58,369 nucleotides of DNA from Welwitschia mirabilis (taxonomy: Eukaryota > Gnetophyta > Gnetopsida > Welwitschiales): NCBI GenBank assembly GCA_051453625.1, contig JBOZIK010000001.1, forward strand, positions 289,862,108 through 289,920,476, read 5' to 3'. Position numbers and translations under genes: made by a program. Positions 1 to 11,268 of this stretch are shown piece by piece; positions within the stretch are counted from its first letter, which is position 1, and each line of letters opens with the position of its first letter. The notes beneath the pieces were generated by a model, which did not search any database, was not told the DNA's origin, and saw only the letters and a list, made by a program, of their open reading frames with translations.

Positions 1-56
1 CTAAGATCTCTATTACTCCACTAGGTATTCCAGGTTCATCTGTAACCTTTTTTCAG

Positions 57-147
57 GCTAAGTCTTAACCTATAGAATGGACTTTTCAAGGTTTAATCTC
101 AACCTTTAGCAATGGACTTTTCAAGGCTTAGTCTCAACCTTTAGCAA
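57..147. repeat. Short tandem repeat, about 35-bp unit
   Basis: Two full units and one partial unit start at 57, 91 and 126. The shared core is AATGGACTTTTCAAG followed by a variant of CTTAGTCTCAACCTTTAGC. It looks like part of an LTR or leader of a retroelement, but no coding sequence is attached. Confidence 0.7.
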
Positions 148-1130
148 ACTGCATCGTGATGTAGTGATGCCTCAAAAGCATAGATATCACTCTTTCTAAA
201 ATTAGTACAATAGATGGAGCTCTCCTTCTATAGAAATACAACTAATAAAGCTCTAGATCTAACTTAGAATGAAGTAAGTATGCCAATGGTAGATCTCCTC
301 TAGTCAGAAATGTAGATGCCCAGATACAACAATGATAGCAAAACCAAAACACAACTTGATCTTTTAGATCTAATAGATTTGGCCAAATTAAAGTGGTTCC
401 AAAAATATTTATTAGTCATCTATGACTTATTTATTTATAATAGAAGTCTATTAGGGTTTAGTACATTTGAATTGTGCCTCCAATAGTTATAAATGACTAG
501 AAAACAGCTATGTAATGGCTAGATAATGGATACATAACGTTTAGAAAAATTTCTTTTCCGCTCCGTCCGGTCAACTTCATAAAAATCTGGTCAAACCCAT
601 GAAAGTCTGGTTAACCCTTTGCCATTCGATTCAGAGACTAATTCTCTGAGTTACAGGTCCAATCGACCCCATAAAAATCTGGTCGACTCCTCTGGATGCA
701 GTCCATTATCTTTTGACAGCTTCAGGTGTGGTTGACCCCTTTGGAGAGTGAATAAATAAATAGGTTTTTGGTGCGTATTTTAGTTCTATCTTTTAAACTA
801 CAAAAACCTTAATATCTTCTGCACAAAATATATAAAATTTGCTATACAAAAGACATTAGTTTAACATCAGTTAACAAAACATAATCTAATACTTACTACT
901 TTTATCATTGGATAATAAAGAAGATTAGATAGATATGATATAGTTTTTGAAGATCTTTAAGTGGATAAGAAGGTTTTATAGCTATTAGTATTTAATATTT
1001 TAGGTACTCTTGGTTAGTAGTTTAAGCACTTGAACGAGCTAATGTTAACCAACTCCAATAGTTATATGAAAACTATGAGAAATAAGATCCAACTTATATT
1101 TATGATATTAAAGCCCTATACAATAAGAGT
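148..1130. other. Noncoding repeat remnant with short dispersed motifs
   Basis: No supportable gene. At about 565-740 the motif ATAAAAATCTGGTC and near variants recur three to four times. A perfect inverted repeat with 7-bp arms (TCAGAGA / TCTCTGA, 5-bp loop) lies at 631-649. This resembles LTR or untranslated sequence of an old retroelement; I could not assign a family. Confidence 0.45.
1116..1130. repeat. Tentative left target-site duplication of LINE-1
   Basis: CTATACAATAAGAGT immediately precedes an 11-base or longer T run (the minus-strand poly(A)). A 17-bp version with a 2-base insertion and one mismatch lies at 7697-7713. The match is imperfect, so the boundaries it implies are provisional. 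Confidence 0.35.
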
Positions 1131-1374
1131 TTTTTTTTTTAAGGAAAGACTCAACTTATAAAATGTTTTAATTTAAGAATACATACATCATGGAACTACA
1201 TTAGAGTCACCCCTAAATATTATAATAGAATCATTACCATAAGAAATTAGCAACTTGTTTATCTCTTGTCAGGGGAAAAGAGGAACCAAAAAAATGAATA
1301 GAAAAAAATGAACTAGACTAGACATTAAAAGCCCTGCATCTTAGAAAGAGGTCCTTATCATCTTTCTAAACTAT

Positions 1375-2412
1375 ATGTATCTTAAGATCATCTACTTAGA
1401 TCTTGAAAGCTTGTCTTATATCTTTAAACATATTGNNNNNNNNNNNNNNNNNNNNNNNNNNNNNNNNNNNNNNNNNNNNNNNNNNNNNNNNNNNNNNNNN
1501 NNNNNNNNNNNNNNNNNNNNNNNNNNNNNNNNNNNNNNNNNNNNNNNNNNNNNNNNNNNNNNNNNNNNNNNNNNNNNNNNNNNNNNNNNNNNNNNNNNNN
1601 NNNNNNNNNNNNNNNNNNNNNNNNNNNNNNNNNNNNNNNNNNNNNNNNNNNNNNNNNNNNNNNNNNNNNNNNNNNNNNNNNNNNNNNNNNNNNNNNNNNN
1701 NNNNNNNNNNNNNNNNNNNNNNNNNNNNNNNNNNNNNNNNNNNNNNNNNNNNNNNNNNNNNNNNNNNNNNNNNNNNNNNNNNNNNNNNNNNNNNNNNNNN
1801 NNNNNNNNNNNNNNNNNNNNNNNNNNNNNNNNNNNNNNNNNNNNNNNNNNNNNNNNNNNNNNNNNNNNNNNNNNNNNNNNNNNNNNNNNNNNNNNNNNNN
1901 NNNNNNNNNNNNNNNNNNNNNNNNNNNNNNNNNNNNNNNNNNNNNNNNNNNNNNNNNNNNNNNNNNNNNNNNNNNNNNNNNNNNNNNNNNNNNNNNNNNN
2001 NNNNNNNNNNNNNNNNNNNNNNNNNNNNNNNNNNNNNNNNNNNNNNNNNNNNNNNNNNNNNNNNNNNNNNNNNNNNNNNNNNNNNNNNNNNNNNNNNNNN
2101 NNNNNNNNNNNNNNNNNNNNNNNNNNNNNNNNNNNNNNNNNNNNNNNNNNNNNNNNNNNNNNNNNNNNNNNNNNNNNNNNNNNNNNNNNNNNNNNNNNNN
2201 NNNNNNNNNNNNNNNNNNNNNNNNNNNNNNNNNNNNNNNNNNNNNNNNNNNNNNNNNNNNNNNNNNNNNNNNNNNNNNNNNNNNNNNNNNNNNNNNNNNN
2301 NNNNNNNNNNNNNNNNNNNNNNNNNNNNNNNNNNNNNNNNNNNNNNNAACTAGCCTTAATGGTATTCTTCATGCCTTTATAACTGATTCCTAGCACTTGA
2401 AAGGGGCATTTT
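1375..2412 (-). pseudogene. LINE-1 J-domain, split by assembly gap
   Basis: Minus-strand translation at 2412-2348 reads KCPFQVLGISYKGMK then NTIKAS, matching helices I-II of a DnaJ J-domain (LGIs...IK.sY). Beyond the gap, 1435-1375 reads NMFKDIRQAFKI, a stop-disrupted segment, then VDDLK, which matches helix IV (F..I.qAf.iLsD). The HPD loop falls in the missing bases. The left half is in frame with an upstream basic segment that begins at 2495. The part visible on both sides and the paralogous copy in LINE-2 (13875-14048) support each other. J-domains stimulate Hsp70 ATPase. A complete domain needs only about 110 bp here, so the 912-N gap is either oversized or hides an insertion. Confidence 0.75.
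1436..2347. other. Assembly gap, 912 N
   Basis: Sequence unknown. Its two edges are consecutive parts of the same J-domain, so the expected missing sequence is only about 110 bp. Confidence 0.99.
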
Positions 2413-3180
2413 GGCATGCTTCTAACTATGGTGAACAACATTGAATTTCTAGCCTCTTCAATGTCAATTTTGTCTTTATGCCTTTTGTGGTTCATCTTAG
2501 TCCTAGCCTTATCCTAGTTTTATTGCTCCTCCTCATGCAATTCTTTTTGATTCTCTTCATGCAAACATTCTCTCATCTCAGACTCTAGATTTGACCCTTT
2601 TCTAGTTTTAGTACTGGGAGATAAAGTGTCCTAATGTGTTCTTTTTTGGAATGAAACCTCCTTCTGTACATGAGGTTTAGCCTAGAGACTATTATCCTAT
2701 GATTTCCTTGAAGCCTTTTGCTTCTTTTTCTTTAGGGCCTTTGATTTATTTTTGTTCTTCCTCTGCCTTTTAGTCGTGGAACTTTAGGGGAGTTTGTGAA
2801 TTTCTTTAGTTACTCTCCATATGGCCATCATGATGTTAGAATGCCTTACTTTATCTTTATTTCTTAGAACCTATAGGAAATAGTAGGAAATATTTATTCT
2901 ATCTCCCAAATCAAGTGCCTTCAAGAAGGAAAAGTGGAGTTCTTTTAACTTCAAACTGTAGCCTAAGTGCACAAAGTATTAATTAGTTGACTTGACCCCC
3001 ATTCTTCACAAGATGGGAGGATCTTTCTTTTAATGTGTCCATTAGACAATTTCAAAAGGCCATTGAGAAAAAAACAGTGAGATTTTATTTGCCCTCTAGC
3101 ATCTATAAGGGACTTCTCTCCATCCACAAGAATCTTAAGGTATTTTGCTAAGGATTCCTTTGTAATTTCAATTCACACCC
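2413..3180 (-). pseudogene. LINE-1 linker between zinc-binding region and J-domain
   Basis: No recognised domain. The minus strand is rich in Lys, Arg and Glu codons (for example the MNHKRHKDKIDIEEAR segment starting at 2495, in frame with the J-domain) and has many stops. By position it matches the Ser/Pro-rich linker of LINE-2 and the acidic linker of LINE-4, so the linker is variable while the J-domain position is fixed. Confidence 0.45.
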
Positions 3181-3900
3181 TTTGAAACTTTGATAGAAAC
3201 TCTCATCCAGCTTCTATAGAATGGGGAAATATCTAATTTTATCCTTCCTTTTAGCTTGTATAGAAGAAAGTCCCATCTCATGGCATAGACTTTGCTTCAA
3301 AGATCTAGGCACCCTTTGAAGATAGCTGAATTCTCTGATTTATGTAGTGGTATGGCTTCCATAGCTACCTTGATCTTGTAATGATATCACTTTAAGTACC
3401 TTTTCCATTTTATAAGGAGTTGTAATAGCATGTTTTTAAACTTAATATTATTTTAGATTTGCTAATCTACTAAGTGGTAAGACATACTCCTTCCCTCTAC
3501 CATAGTTTGTGCTGACCCCTTTAATAATGGGACATGATGGCTATAAGATGCTTACTTTAGATGCATCCCTCAAGTATACCCTCATTATACTCTAAAGTAG
3601 ATTGATAGAATAGGTAGTTGGAGGGTACAAACATTTTGATTTTGATTAATTAATTCCTAGTTAAAAGTTTATTATGTTTTTCAACTAGAATTTTTTTTTG
3701 GATCTTGTTAGGAATCTGATATTTTTAGAATTTCTATTCCCCTTATAATTCCTAGTATTTTTTAATTAGGATAAATTTGGTTGTATCTTTATGGATGACT
3801 CCTAAATTCTAAATCTCATGATGCATGTTAAAAAGGAACTACCATAAATACAATTATGCTCCTTTATTTTTCCATAGATTATATTTATACTTGATTAGTT
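3180..3900 (-). pseudogene. LINE-1 ORF2 C-terminal (zf-RVT-like) region
   Basis: The assignment rests mainly on nucleotide similarity to LINE-2 at 15560-16000: both share the segment around a small conserved block (ATTTGCTAATCTACTAAG here, ATTTGCCAAATCTACAAA there) and the block near 3190-3330 that matches 15560-15690. In LINE-2 this part translates as a zf-RVT-type region. Here it is heavily decayed and no cysteine cluster can be read with certainty. Confidence 0.4.
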
Positions 3901-4439
3901 TACTCCATCATAACCCACTTTCTTATATTTTCATAATGATTCTATTAGTTTCTATCAATAGGAAGTCCTTTGATTTTGTATTCCCCACCTTCTTGAGGCC
4001 TTGGATTAGGCTATGATATCCAATTTATACAAGAAAATTTTGTTCCTATTCTTTTCTCCTAACTAGATAAAATCCTTGATGATTCTAGTGATTTTCTTAA
4101 TGATGAATCTTGAGGGGGATAATAATTGACATCATGTACTTAAAAGTAGAAATGAGATATGTTGGATAGAATAATTTTCAATTTTGAGGATAAAAATCTA
4201 TTAGTTCATGAGAATTCTTTTTAGGACATGTTGTCAGGTCTGTAGTTTATGCTAGTTCTTCAAGATAATTCGTAAGTAGATATCCTTGATGTTCCCCTTC
4301 TTAGATTCCATAATCTGGATGATATTGCTCCTATGTCTAATATTTTGATCAATGAAGTGGAGCTTTGCTTTATTCCAATTGCCTGTAAGACTAGTAGATG
4401 GTGTTTCTAATGGCTTTGGCTTATTGGCAGGTAGCTTAA

Positions 4440-5050
4440 GTCATGGTTATGTTGTCATCCACATAATGATTACTTATAAAGATCTCTTGACCAATTTTGA
4501 TTCCTTTAACTTCGTTTCTCCTTATCATGTCCTGTAAAACATTCATAATAAAAAGAAACAATAAGAGAACAAAGGGTATCCTTGTTTCAGCCCTCTTCTT
4601 GTGATAAATATTTAGTTCTTTAATATTAATTTCTAGGAAAATTTATCTAAAGCTTGTATATCCATTCATAAATTAACAATGTCATCACTAAATCATGTTT
4701 GCTCAAGAAAAGGGCCTTGGCCCCTCCAACTGATTATGTCATAAGCCTTAGCTATGTTAATTTTAATAAGCATTAGTAGAAATTTATGTTTCTTTGTCAA
4801 ATGAATTATCTCATGAGTGAGTAAAATTTAGTTATGTATGTAACTGAAATAGATGAATCTAGCTCGGTTCAAAGAAGTAACCTTGGATAGCAAGAGGGTA
4901 ATACATCCAATCATGATTCTGGGGAGGATCTTATAAAGAACATTACATATACCTATGTATCTATAAACTTTTAGATTATTGGCCTCTATCTTGTTTGGAA
5001 TGAGAACTAAATTGTTCCTATTCATCTTTATAGGGATTCTTTTATTAGTG
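4440..5050 (-). pseudogene. LINE-1 reverse transcriptase
   Basis: The stretch 5025-4828 is open and reads NLVLIPNK, YRYIGICNVLYKILPRIM, LLLSKVTSLNRARF, matching the fingers and palm entry of non-LTR RTs (LIPK, YRPISL.NV.YKI, NQ..F). Downstream, 4610-4560 reads RRGLKQGYPL, the RGL.QGDPLSP motif with Asp changed to Tyr. At 4465-4454 the catalytic box reads YVDD. The frames shift between these blocks, so the protein is not functional. RT would copy element RNA into DNA by target-primed reverse transcription in the nucleus. Confidence 0.9.
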
Positions 5051-5879
5051 AATATCTCCTATAAATCATTTTAGATGTTCTCCCTTAGAAAAAAGAAGTA
5101 CTCTCTAAACAACTTTATGGGCCATCCATTTAGCCCTAAAGCTTTGCTGGTTTTCATGGACTTAATATCTTTACTCACATTATCACTACTAATGAGCATA
5201 TTTAGTTCCTTTTTCTCCTCTTTATTGATTTTGTTTTTTATGTTTAGTAGTTTGAGGATGATATCCTTCTAGTCTTGAATACTCCTAAAGTACATCTTCA
5301 TCTTCAACTTAATGTCTTTATCTTTCTCAGGAGTTTTATCCCCCATCTTGAGTTTTATTATTATATTATTAACCTTATATTAATTGGCCTAGTGAAAGAA
5401 TAATTTTATATGCTTGTCTTCTCGATGTAGTCATTTGATTCTAGATATCTCTCTTTAGTATTTCTCTTTATTAAAGATAATTTCTTGGAGTTCTTGAAGG
5501 CATATGCACTTTCTATTTTTAAGGCTGTTCTAATCACCTCTCCATTGTTATTCATTTTGTATCTCTTAGAGTTCCTCTTCAATTTTCTTACAAGATTTAA
5601 ATTTTTCTTTATCCTTGTCCTCCATCCTTTTAGATGATTGTTGAATGCATTTAGGCCTCTGTATATGATGGTAATAGATGGGGACTTATTGTAATTTATT
5701 CAAATTATTTCTATTAGGTTTCTCATTTCTTCTCTACCAACTTAATATCTTTCCACTTTGAAGAAGTATTTGGGTGAAAAATTGACCGGGCTTAGAATAT
5801 GATTAGTATGTTACTAGAGTCCATTATGTTAAGGACCCATCCTTGAATTCACATTCTACTAGTTATCTCTCTTCTTGTC

Positions 5880-6480
5880 ATGATCTTGTTAATTTTGAAT
5901 ATTACTAGGTTAGTTCCTTCCCTTCTGTTGGACTAGGTTTACTTGCATTATTAAATTGGAATGTCTATTAGATGTTCTTTTATCATGAATTCTTTAAAAA
6001 GATCTATTTCCTTATAGTTTTAATTATCCCCACCAGTCTTTTCCCATCTCTTAAGAAATTTATTAAAGCCCCCTATTATTATCCATTTATCTTTATTTGT
6101 CATTATACCTAGCATATTATTAAAGATGTGACCTTTATCTATGTTTCTTTGAGGGCATAAAACATTATGATGAATCATCCATGCTCCCTAAGATAGATGA
6201 AAATGGGGTGTTAATTACTGTGAATTAAGTTTGCTTCTTTCCTTATGAGAATCATAAGTCCTCCTAATTTTCTTTGTGTTGTCATAGTTAATTTATACTA
6301 GTATTATCAAAATCTTCCTAGATCCTTGGTGTTGTTCATATTAGTCTTTTTCAAGAAAACTAAATTTATGTTATTGTTAGTGACAATATCTATCAAAATC
6401 CATTTTTTTAGGGGAATCTAATCCTTAAAGTTCTAAGAAAGATAGTTTATTAGGGTGGTTTTTACCCTTTCTTAGTTACT
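5880..6480 (-). pseudogene. LINE-1 APE-type endonuclease
   Basis: The minus strand shows the usual order of blocks: NNINLVFLKKT (the ..iif.QET motif), GGLMILIRKE (GGl.l.w), and WIIIGGFNKFLKRWEKTGG, in which the catalytic GDFN has become GGFN. A FKEFMIKEHLIDIPI block follows (F..F.....L.D.). This enzyme nicks target DNA to start integration. It is degenerate and interrupted by stops. Confidence 0.8.
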
Positions 6481-6846
6481 CTAGATCCTTTTTTTAAAGT
6501 CTCTTTAATTTTTGCTTAAGAATTATTTATCATCTTTTGTATAGCCTCCTTGTCTCTTAGAACTTTGTGACTAGAACTTCTTTTTGTATGTTGTCCTATG
6601 TCATGTGGTTAATGAGTAACTTCTTGCTTTTCTCTTTGTTATTTCTTTTTCTTCTCTTCTATTATCAGGGGTTAAAAGGAGTTAGCATCAAGATTCTCTT
6701 TTTCTTTCCATTATTTGGGGTACCCCACTGTACTTTTTCTAGTCTCCTCCTTTTCCTTCTTGTGCTAGCAACCCTCCTTCTTATGTCTTGACTTTCCAAG
6801 TAAGGTGCATGAATATTTTTTTGTCTATTTCAACTAGTCTTTTCCT

Positions 6847-7560
6847 ACACTCTTTCCTAGAGTGGTCCTTCTTTCCATAGTGTAAGCACATTTTTTCTAG
6901 TTATGGGCATTTGCTTAGGAGATGTCCCATTTTTTCACACAAACCATAAGCCATAGGTAAATTCTTATATTCTATATCCATAGTATATGTCCCTCATTCT
7001 AATTAAAATCTGATAGATTAGAATTTTTTTTCCGCTTTGTCTAAGCTTATCTAAATGCAAAACCTAGTAAGAACTAATTTCATTTATTTTATTAAGATTT
7101 TTTCAAGTTTGATAAGTTATTTGAATTGATTACCTATATTTTTTAATAGTTCCTCATCCCAAAAATTTACTAGAAACTTTAGTATTCTAATTTAAATTAG
7201 AAGCTTTTAAAATAGGTTAGGATTTGCTTACACCCCTATGATCCACTTAACCAAGGTAAGTCCTCTAACCCTAAAGAACCAAGGGCCCCTCGCTATCACT
7301 TATCTCTATTCCGTTTGTCATCAAGCTAAAATAATACCAGCTATCTGGCATGAAAATGACCTAGATCCTACTGACTCCCATCCACTTAGTGGTTAACCAT
7401 TTCCTGATGAGGTATATTCTTATCTTAGGGCCCAAGGAGATAAATTTACTTATAAGACTAAACTAGAATTTTTTAGTACATCTATGCATGCATTGTCATC
7501 TATATCTAGCACAAGGTTTTTGGCTTCCTTAGAGAATTGTAATTTCTCCATTTCCTAGGA
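6847..7560 (-). pseudogene. LINE-1 ORF1: DUF4283-like domain and two zinc knuckles
   Basis: The N-terminal part (about 7560-7130) includes ARGPWFFRVRGLTLVKWI, typical of the DUF4283 domain of plant LINE ORF1. Two 14-residue CCHC knuckles follow: 6948-6907 reads Y-GL-C-EKMG-H-LLSK-C and 6888-6847 reads C-LH-Y-GKKD-H-SRKE-C. In each, one Cys is now Tyr (TGT to TAT, a C-to-T change on the plus strand). ORF1 proteins of this family bind element RNA in the RNP. Confidence 0.85.
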
Positions 7561-7696
7561 GCTTAGCTCCCTAAAATACCCTTAAAATATATAACAAAAA
7601 CTAAACCAAAATCTTCCCCTTTCTTGATAAAAGCATTCCTTCCAAAGCTAAAAACATCTTGTGTGCCTTGTAGCTATCCTTCTCTTCAGAACCATT

Positions 7697-7713
7697 CTAT
7701 TCAAAATAAGAGT
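7697..7713. repeat. Tentative right target-site duplication of LINE-1
   Basis: CTATTCAAAATAAGAGT, the partner of 1116-1130. Confidence 0.35.
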
Positions 7714-8999
7714 ATTAAACCTTCTCTATGTACTCTTCCAGCCTTTCTAGCCTTCCTAAACCCTCCTTTTCTTCTGCCCTATATAATGAGTTGGGACTCC
7801 AAGTTAATACTAATTTTTGCATTACATTTTTTATTTCTTTTATTGACCTCATAATAAATCTATTTTATTCCTAAAGGTATTTATTCTAATGAAGAGAAAA
7901 ATATTTATATAGTATGCTTTTCTATGATAAGGTAGTTATTATTTAAATTAGGCAAATCACAGAAATGTGATACAATTATTACTATTTTTATTAAAGTGAT
8001 ATTAATATTTTGATTAAAAATATGTTTATGAAGATATTAAAGAGATATTAAAGGTATCAAAGAGTTACTATTTATTCTTATTAAAGAGATATTATAGAGA
8101 TGTTATTATCATTTTATTAAATAGATATTATTATTTTTGTTCTTATTACTATTATTTTAAAGCAAAGGATTAGGAACTTAAAATGGAATGATAAATATCT
8201 ATATAATCTTAAGCAAAAACATTAATATGAAGCATTACCAAATAGTTGATAAAAATATTACATTTTTATTAAAAACATCTCATGTTATAAACTTAGAAGA
8301 TTCTTTAATAATATCAATTGATAATATGCTTCTATTTTAAAACCTTATATCTTCTAGTGATTATGGCAATATTTATCCTCATAGTATTCTTACTTGTGTT
8401 TTGGGCATGTTATTGGAATCCTAGTGATTCTATTCTTCATGTATGACTTATGGGATGGCTAAGTGAGTTACTAAAGTAAACTTTAGTATTTGTTCACTAG
8501 TGGACAATAAATCTTGTCTATAGTAGCATAAGTTTTCAAAATCCTAAAGGATGTGTACCCAGGGAAAAGGGGCTAAGTGCCTATGTAAAAGAGGCCCTGT
8601 GCCCATCATCATTATCTTGACTCACTATGTCAATTCTTCTCTTGTCTTGGATATGAATAAATGTTTAGACTATTCTTTAAAATATATGTATGACTTTATT
8701 TTAAACACCTTTAACATGTAAATGAAGTGACATGATACATTTATTTATACTTTTATTTTATGGTTATTTTTATTCATGATAATTTGATATTTTACATATA
8801 AAATATTATTAAGTTCTTCATTCATTAGAAGTAGCCAGAATTTATGACATACTACTACATGAAAATTGTATGTGATTTTCTATTTAATACTATAACATTT
8901 TATGACACTTTTAGTAGGTTTCATTTCTGTTATCATGCTTAGAATAACTATTTGGAGTTTGCCTCACATTATGTATTCAATTATATGTATTTACATTCT
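7714..8999. other. AT-rich noncoding DNA
   Basis: No gene found. From 7980 to 8160 an ATTAAAGAGATATTA-like motif recurs several times. Near 8568-8610 two similar 14-bp blocks (AGGGGCTAAGTGCC and AGAGGCCCTGTGCC) sit close together. The only open stretch (7624-7854, plus) has no recognisable domain. Confidence 0.5.
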
Positions 9000-9725
9000 T
9001 ACTTATTGGTGCTTTTTTAATCTACATTTTATACCACATATGACTATGTTTTCTACAAAGTTTATTAAATTCTTTGTTTGATAGTTATCTTGAATTTTAC
9101 ATCATGAATATTTGTGTCTCCTATGAAGTGTATCAGATTCATTTATTTCATAGTTATCTATAATCTTGCACCATGATGAGTATGTCACCTACAAAGTATA
9201 TTTCCTTCTTATTATTTTGTAATTATTCTTCATCCATACCATGGATAATTATGTCTCCTATAAAGTGTGTTATGTTTTAACTACATCATGGATGACTATG
9301 TTTTATATGAAGTGTATCAAATTCCTGTGTTTAATAGTTATCTTTAATTTGACATCATGAATNNNNNNNNNNNNNNNNNNNNNNNNNNNNNNNNNNNNNN
9401 NNNNNNNNNNNNNNNNNNNNNNNNNNNNNNNNNNNNNNNNNNNNNNNNNNNNNNNNNNNNNNCTTATATGAAGTGTATCAAATTCCTGTGTTTTATAGTT
9501 ATCTTTAATTTGACATCATGAATGACTATGTCTCTTATGAGGTGTATTACTTTCTTATTATTTTGTAATTACCCTTCATCTATACCATGGATTACTATGT
9601 CTCTTATGAAGTGCGTTACATTCTATATGTTTTATAATTATTCTTTATCTATACTATGGATGACTATGTCTATTATGAAGTGTGTTGTAATATTTATTTA
9701 GTAATTACTTTACTTTTTTAAGTTA
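9000..9725. repeat. Minisatellite, 69-bp unit
   Basis: A conserved core close to CTATGAAGTGTRTYA recurs with starts at about 9057, 9125, 9193, 9262, 9309, then after the gap 9470, 9539, 9608, 9677. Spacing is 68-69 bp except for one 47-bp unit before the gap. Each unit also carries CATCATGGATGACTATGTC or a variant. Units have diverged by many point changes, so the array is old. Confidence 0.8.
9302..9523. repeat. 100-N gap (9363-9462) with duplicated flanks
   Basis: 9302-9362 and 9463-9523 are 61-bp near-identical copies on either side of the gap. Because the gap lies in a tandem array, this may be either two real units or the same contig end placed twice. Confidence 0.85.
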
Positions 9726-10049
9726 TATCATGATGAGATATTTCATGCCTAAAGTTTGTAATCACATGGACTATGATGAGTTTTACTATCTTCCTATGCT
9801 TGGGATTAACTCTACTGATCGATGTGCTAGGCTATGTCTACCTCTAAGAGATAACATTGTATATTCGTTTCTAATGGTAATTTCCTAACATTGAATGTTT
9901 TATGTTTAATAGATTATTAAAATCTATGAATACTCCTTCATATTATATGATTAGATATGATTTCTTGACAATTTCCTTTTGAGTGTTCTTTTATATTGAT
10001 ATTACATGAGGTAACTTTTAAGGATTTTTCTTTTAAGTGATTTTATCTT
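9726..10049. other. AT-rich noncoding DNA
   Basis: Nothing supportable. It lies between the minisatellite and the point where similarity to the element A LTR begins. Confidence 0.5.
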
Positions 10050-10607
10050 AATCATGAAAACTAATGTCTATAAGTGATTTTTTATTTTTAGTATGAGTAA
10101 AATCATACGTTTAATGTTTAAGTAAAACTACATTATTAAGTTATTCCATTTGTTGAGTTGGTTTCTTAAGGTTACTTTTAAGACATATAGTCACTATACT
10201 TTAATGGATCTTGTGTGTAGCAGTTCATGCTTTTCATGATTATGAAGGGCTATGAAGTATTAGAGGGACTGAGTAATTCACAAACACTCATATGATAAAT
10301 GAGATTATGTCACCACAATCTAAACCTTAAAATGAATTATCAATATTATGATCATTTTAGAAAATTACAAGATATTGTTAGAGTAAAAGTTTTATAGATT
10401 AGATAATTCAAGATGGATCTCTAAAGTTAGTTTGTCTTCCTAATTTACCAACCAAGTTCAATTTTATATCAATCTTTATTTTTGATTTTTGTTTTAAATT
10501 ATTGTAGGTTAGAGAAGACTATGTTGCCTATGCTTAGTCTCATCTTAAATTATTCCTGTTGGAGACTAATACTAAGTGCTTACCTAGTTCATTAAAGTTA
10601 ATTCTTA
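10050..10607 (+). repeat. Element A 5' LTR, truncated
   Basis: Matches 24950-25440 in the same order over about 500 bp with many substitutions. The match starts at a GATTTTTTATTTTTAGT block. The right end runs into a 661-N gap. Confidence 0.7.
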
Positions 10608-11268
10608 NNNNNNNNNNNNNNNNNNNNNNNNNNNNNNNNNNNNNNNNNNNNNNNNNNNNNNNNNNNNNNNNNNNNNNNNNNNNNNNNNNNNNNNNNNNNN
10701 NNNNNNNNNNNNNNNNNNNNNNNNNNNNNNNNNNNNNNNNNNNNNNNNNNNNNNNNNNNNNNNNNNNNNNNNNNNNNNNNNNNNNNNNNNNNNNNNNNNN
10801 NNNNNNNNNNNNNNNNNNNNNNNNNNNNNNNNNNNNNNNNNNNNNNNNNNNNNNNNNNNNNNNNNNNNNNNNNNNNNNNNNNNNNNNNNNNNNNNNNNNN
10901 NNNNNNNNNNNNNNNNNNNNNNNNNNNNNNNNNNNNNNNNNNNNNNNNNNNNNNNNNNNNNNNNNNNNNNNNNNNNNNNNNNNNNNNNNNNNNNNNNNNN
11001 NNNNNNNNNNNNNNNNNNNNNNNNNNNNNNNNNNNNNNNNNNNNNNNNNNNNNNNNNNNNNNNNNNNNNNNNNNNNNNNNNNNNNNNNNNNNNNNNNNNN
11101 NNNNNNNNNNNNNNNNNNNNNNNNNNNNNNNNNNNNNNNNNNNNNNNNNNNNNNNNNNNNNNNNNNNNNNNNNNNNNNNNNNNNNNNNNNNNNNNNNNNN
11201 NNNNNNNNNNNNNNNNNNNNNNNNNNNNNNNNNNNNNNNNNNNNNNNNNNNNNNNNNNNNNNNNNNNN
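10608..11268. other. Assembly gap, 661 N
   Basis: Unknown sequence just inside the element A 5' LTR. It would contain the primer-binding site and the start of any gag gene. Confidence 0.99.

Larger units (their letters stand above)
1131..7696 (-). mobile_element. LINE-1: L1-like LINE with 3' J-domain (decayed)
   Basis: Reading the minus strand from right to left gives ORF1 (DUF4283-like plus two zinc knuckles), an APE-type endonuclease, RT, a C-terminal zinc-binding-like region, a basic linker, a J-domain and a poly(A) tail (plus-strand T run from 1131). This is the standard order of plant L1 LINEs apart from the J-domain. The element is broken by stops and frameshifts and by a 912-N gap inside the J-domain. 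The right boundary depends on an imperfect target-site duplication and could lie up to about 150 bp further right. Confidence 0.85.

Noticed and set aside
1375-2495. Long open frames spanning the N runs at 1436-2347, 10608-11268, 17982-18805 and 55658-56542
   Set aside because: They are open only because N codons cannot be stops. Only the real flanking residues were used.
6567-6791. Plus-strand hydrophobic open stretch (6567-6791), and similar Phe/Leu-rich stretches at 5075-5272 and 41644-41850
   Set aside because: They lie antisense to LINE endonuclease, RT or inter-domain sequence and are rich in F, L and S because of T-rich DNA; no domain or signal supports them.
9000-9725. CRISPR array
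   Set aside because: The whole 69-bp unit is repeated with gradual divergence; there are no unique spacers, and the genome is a plant's.
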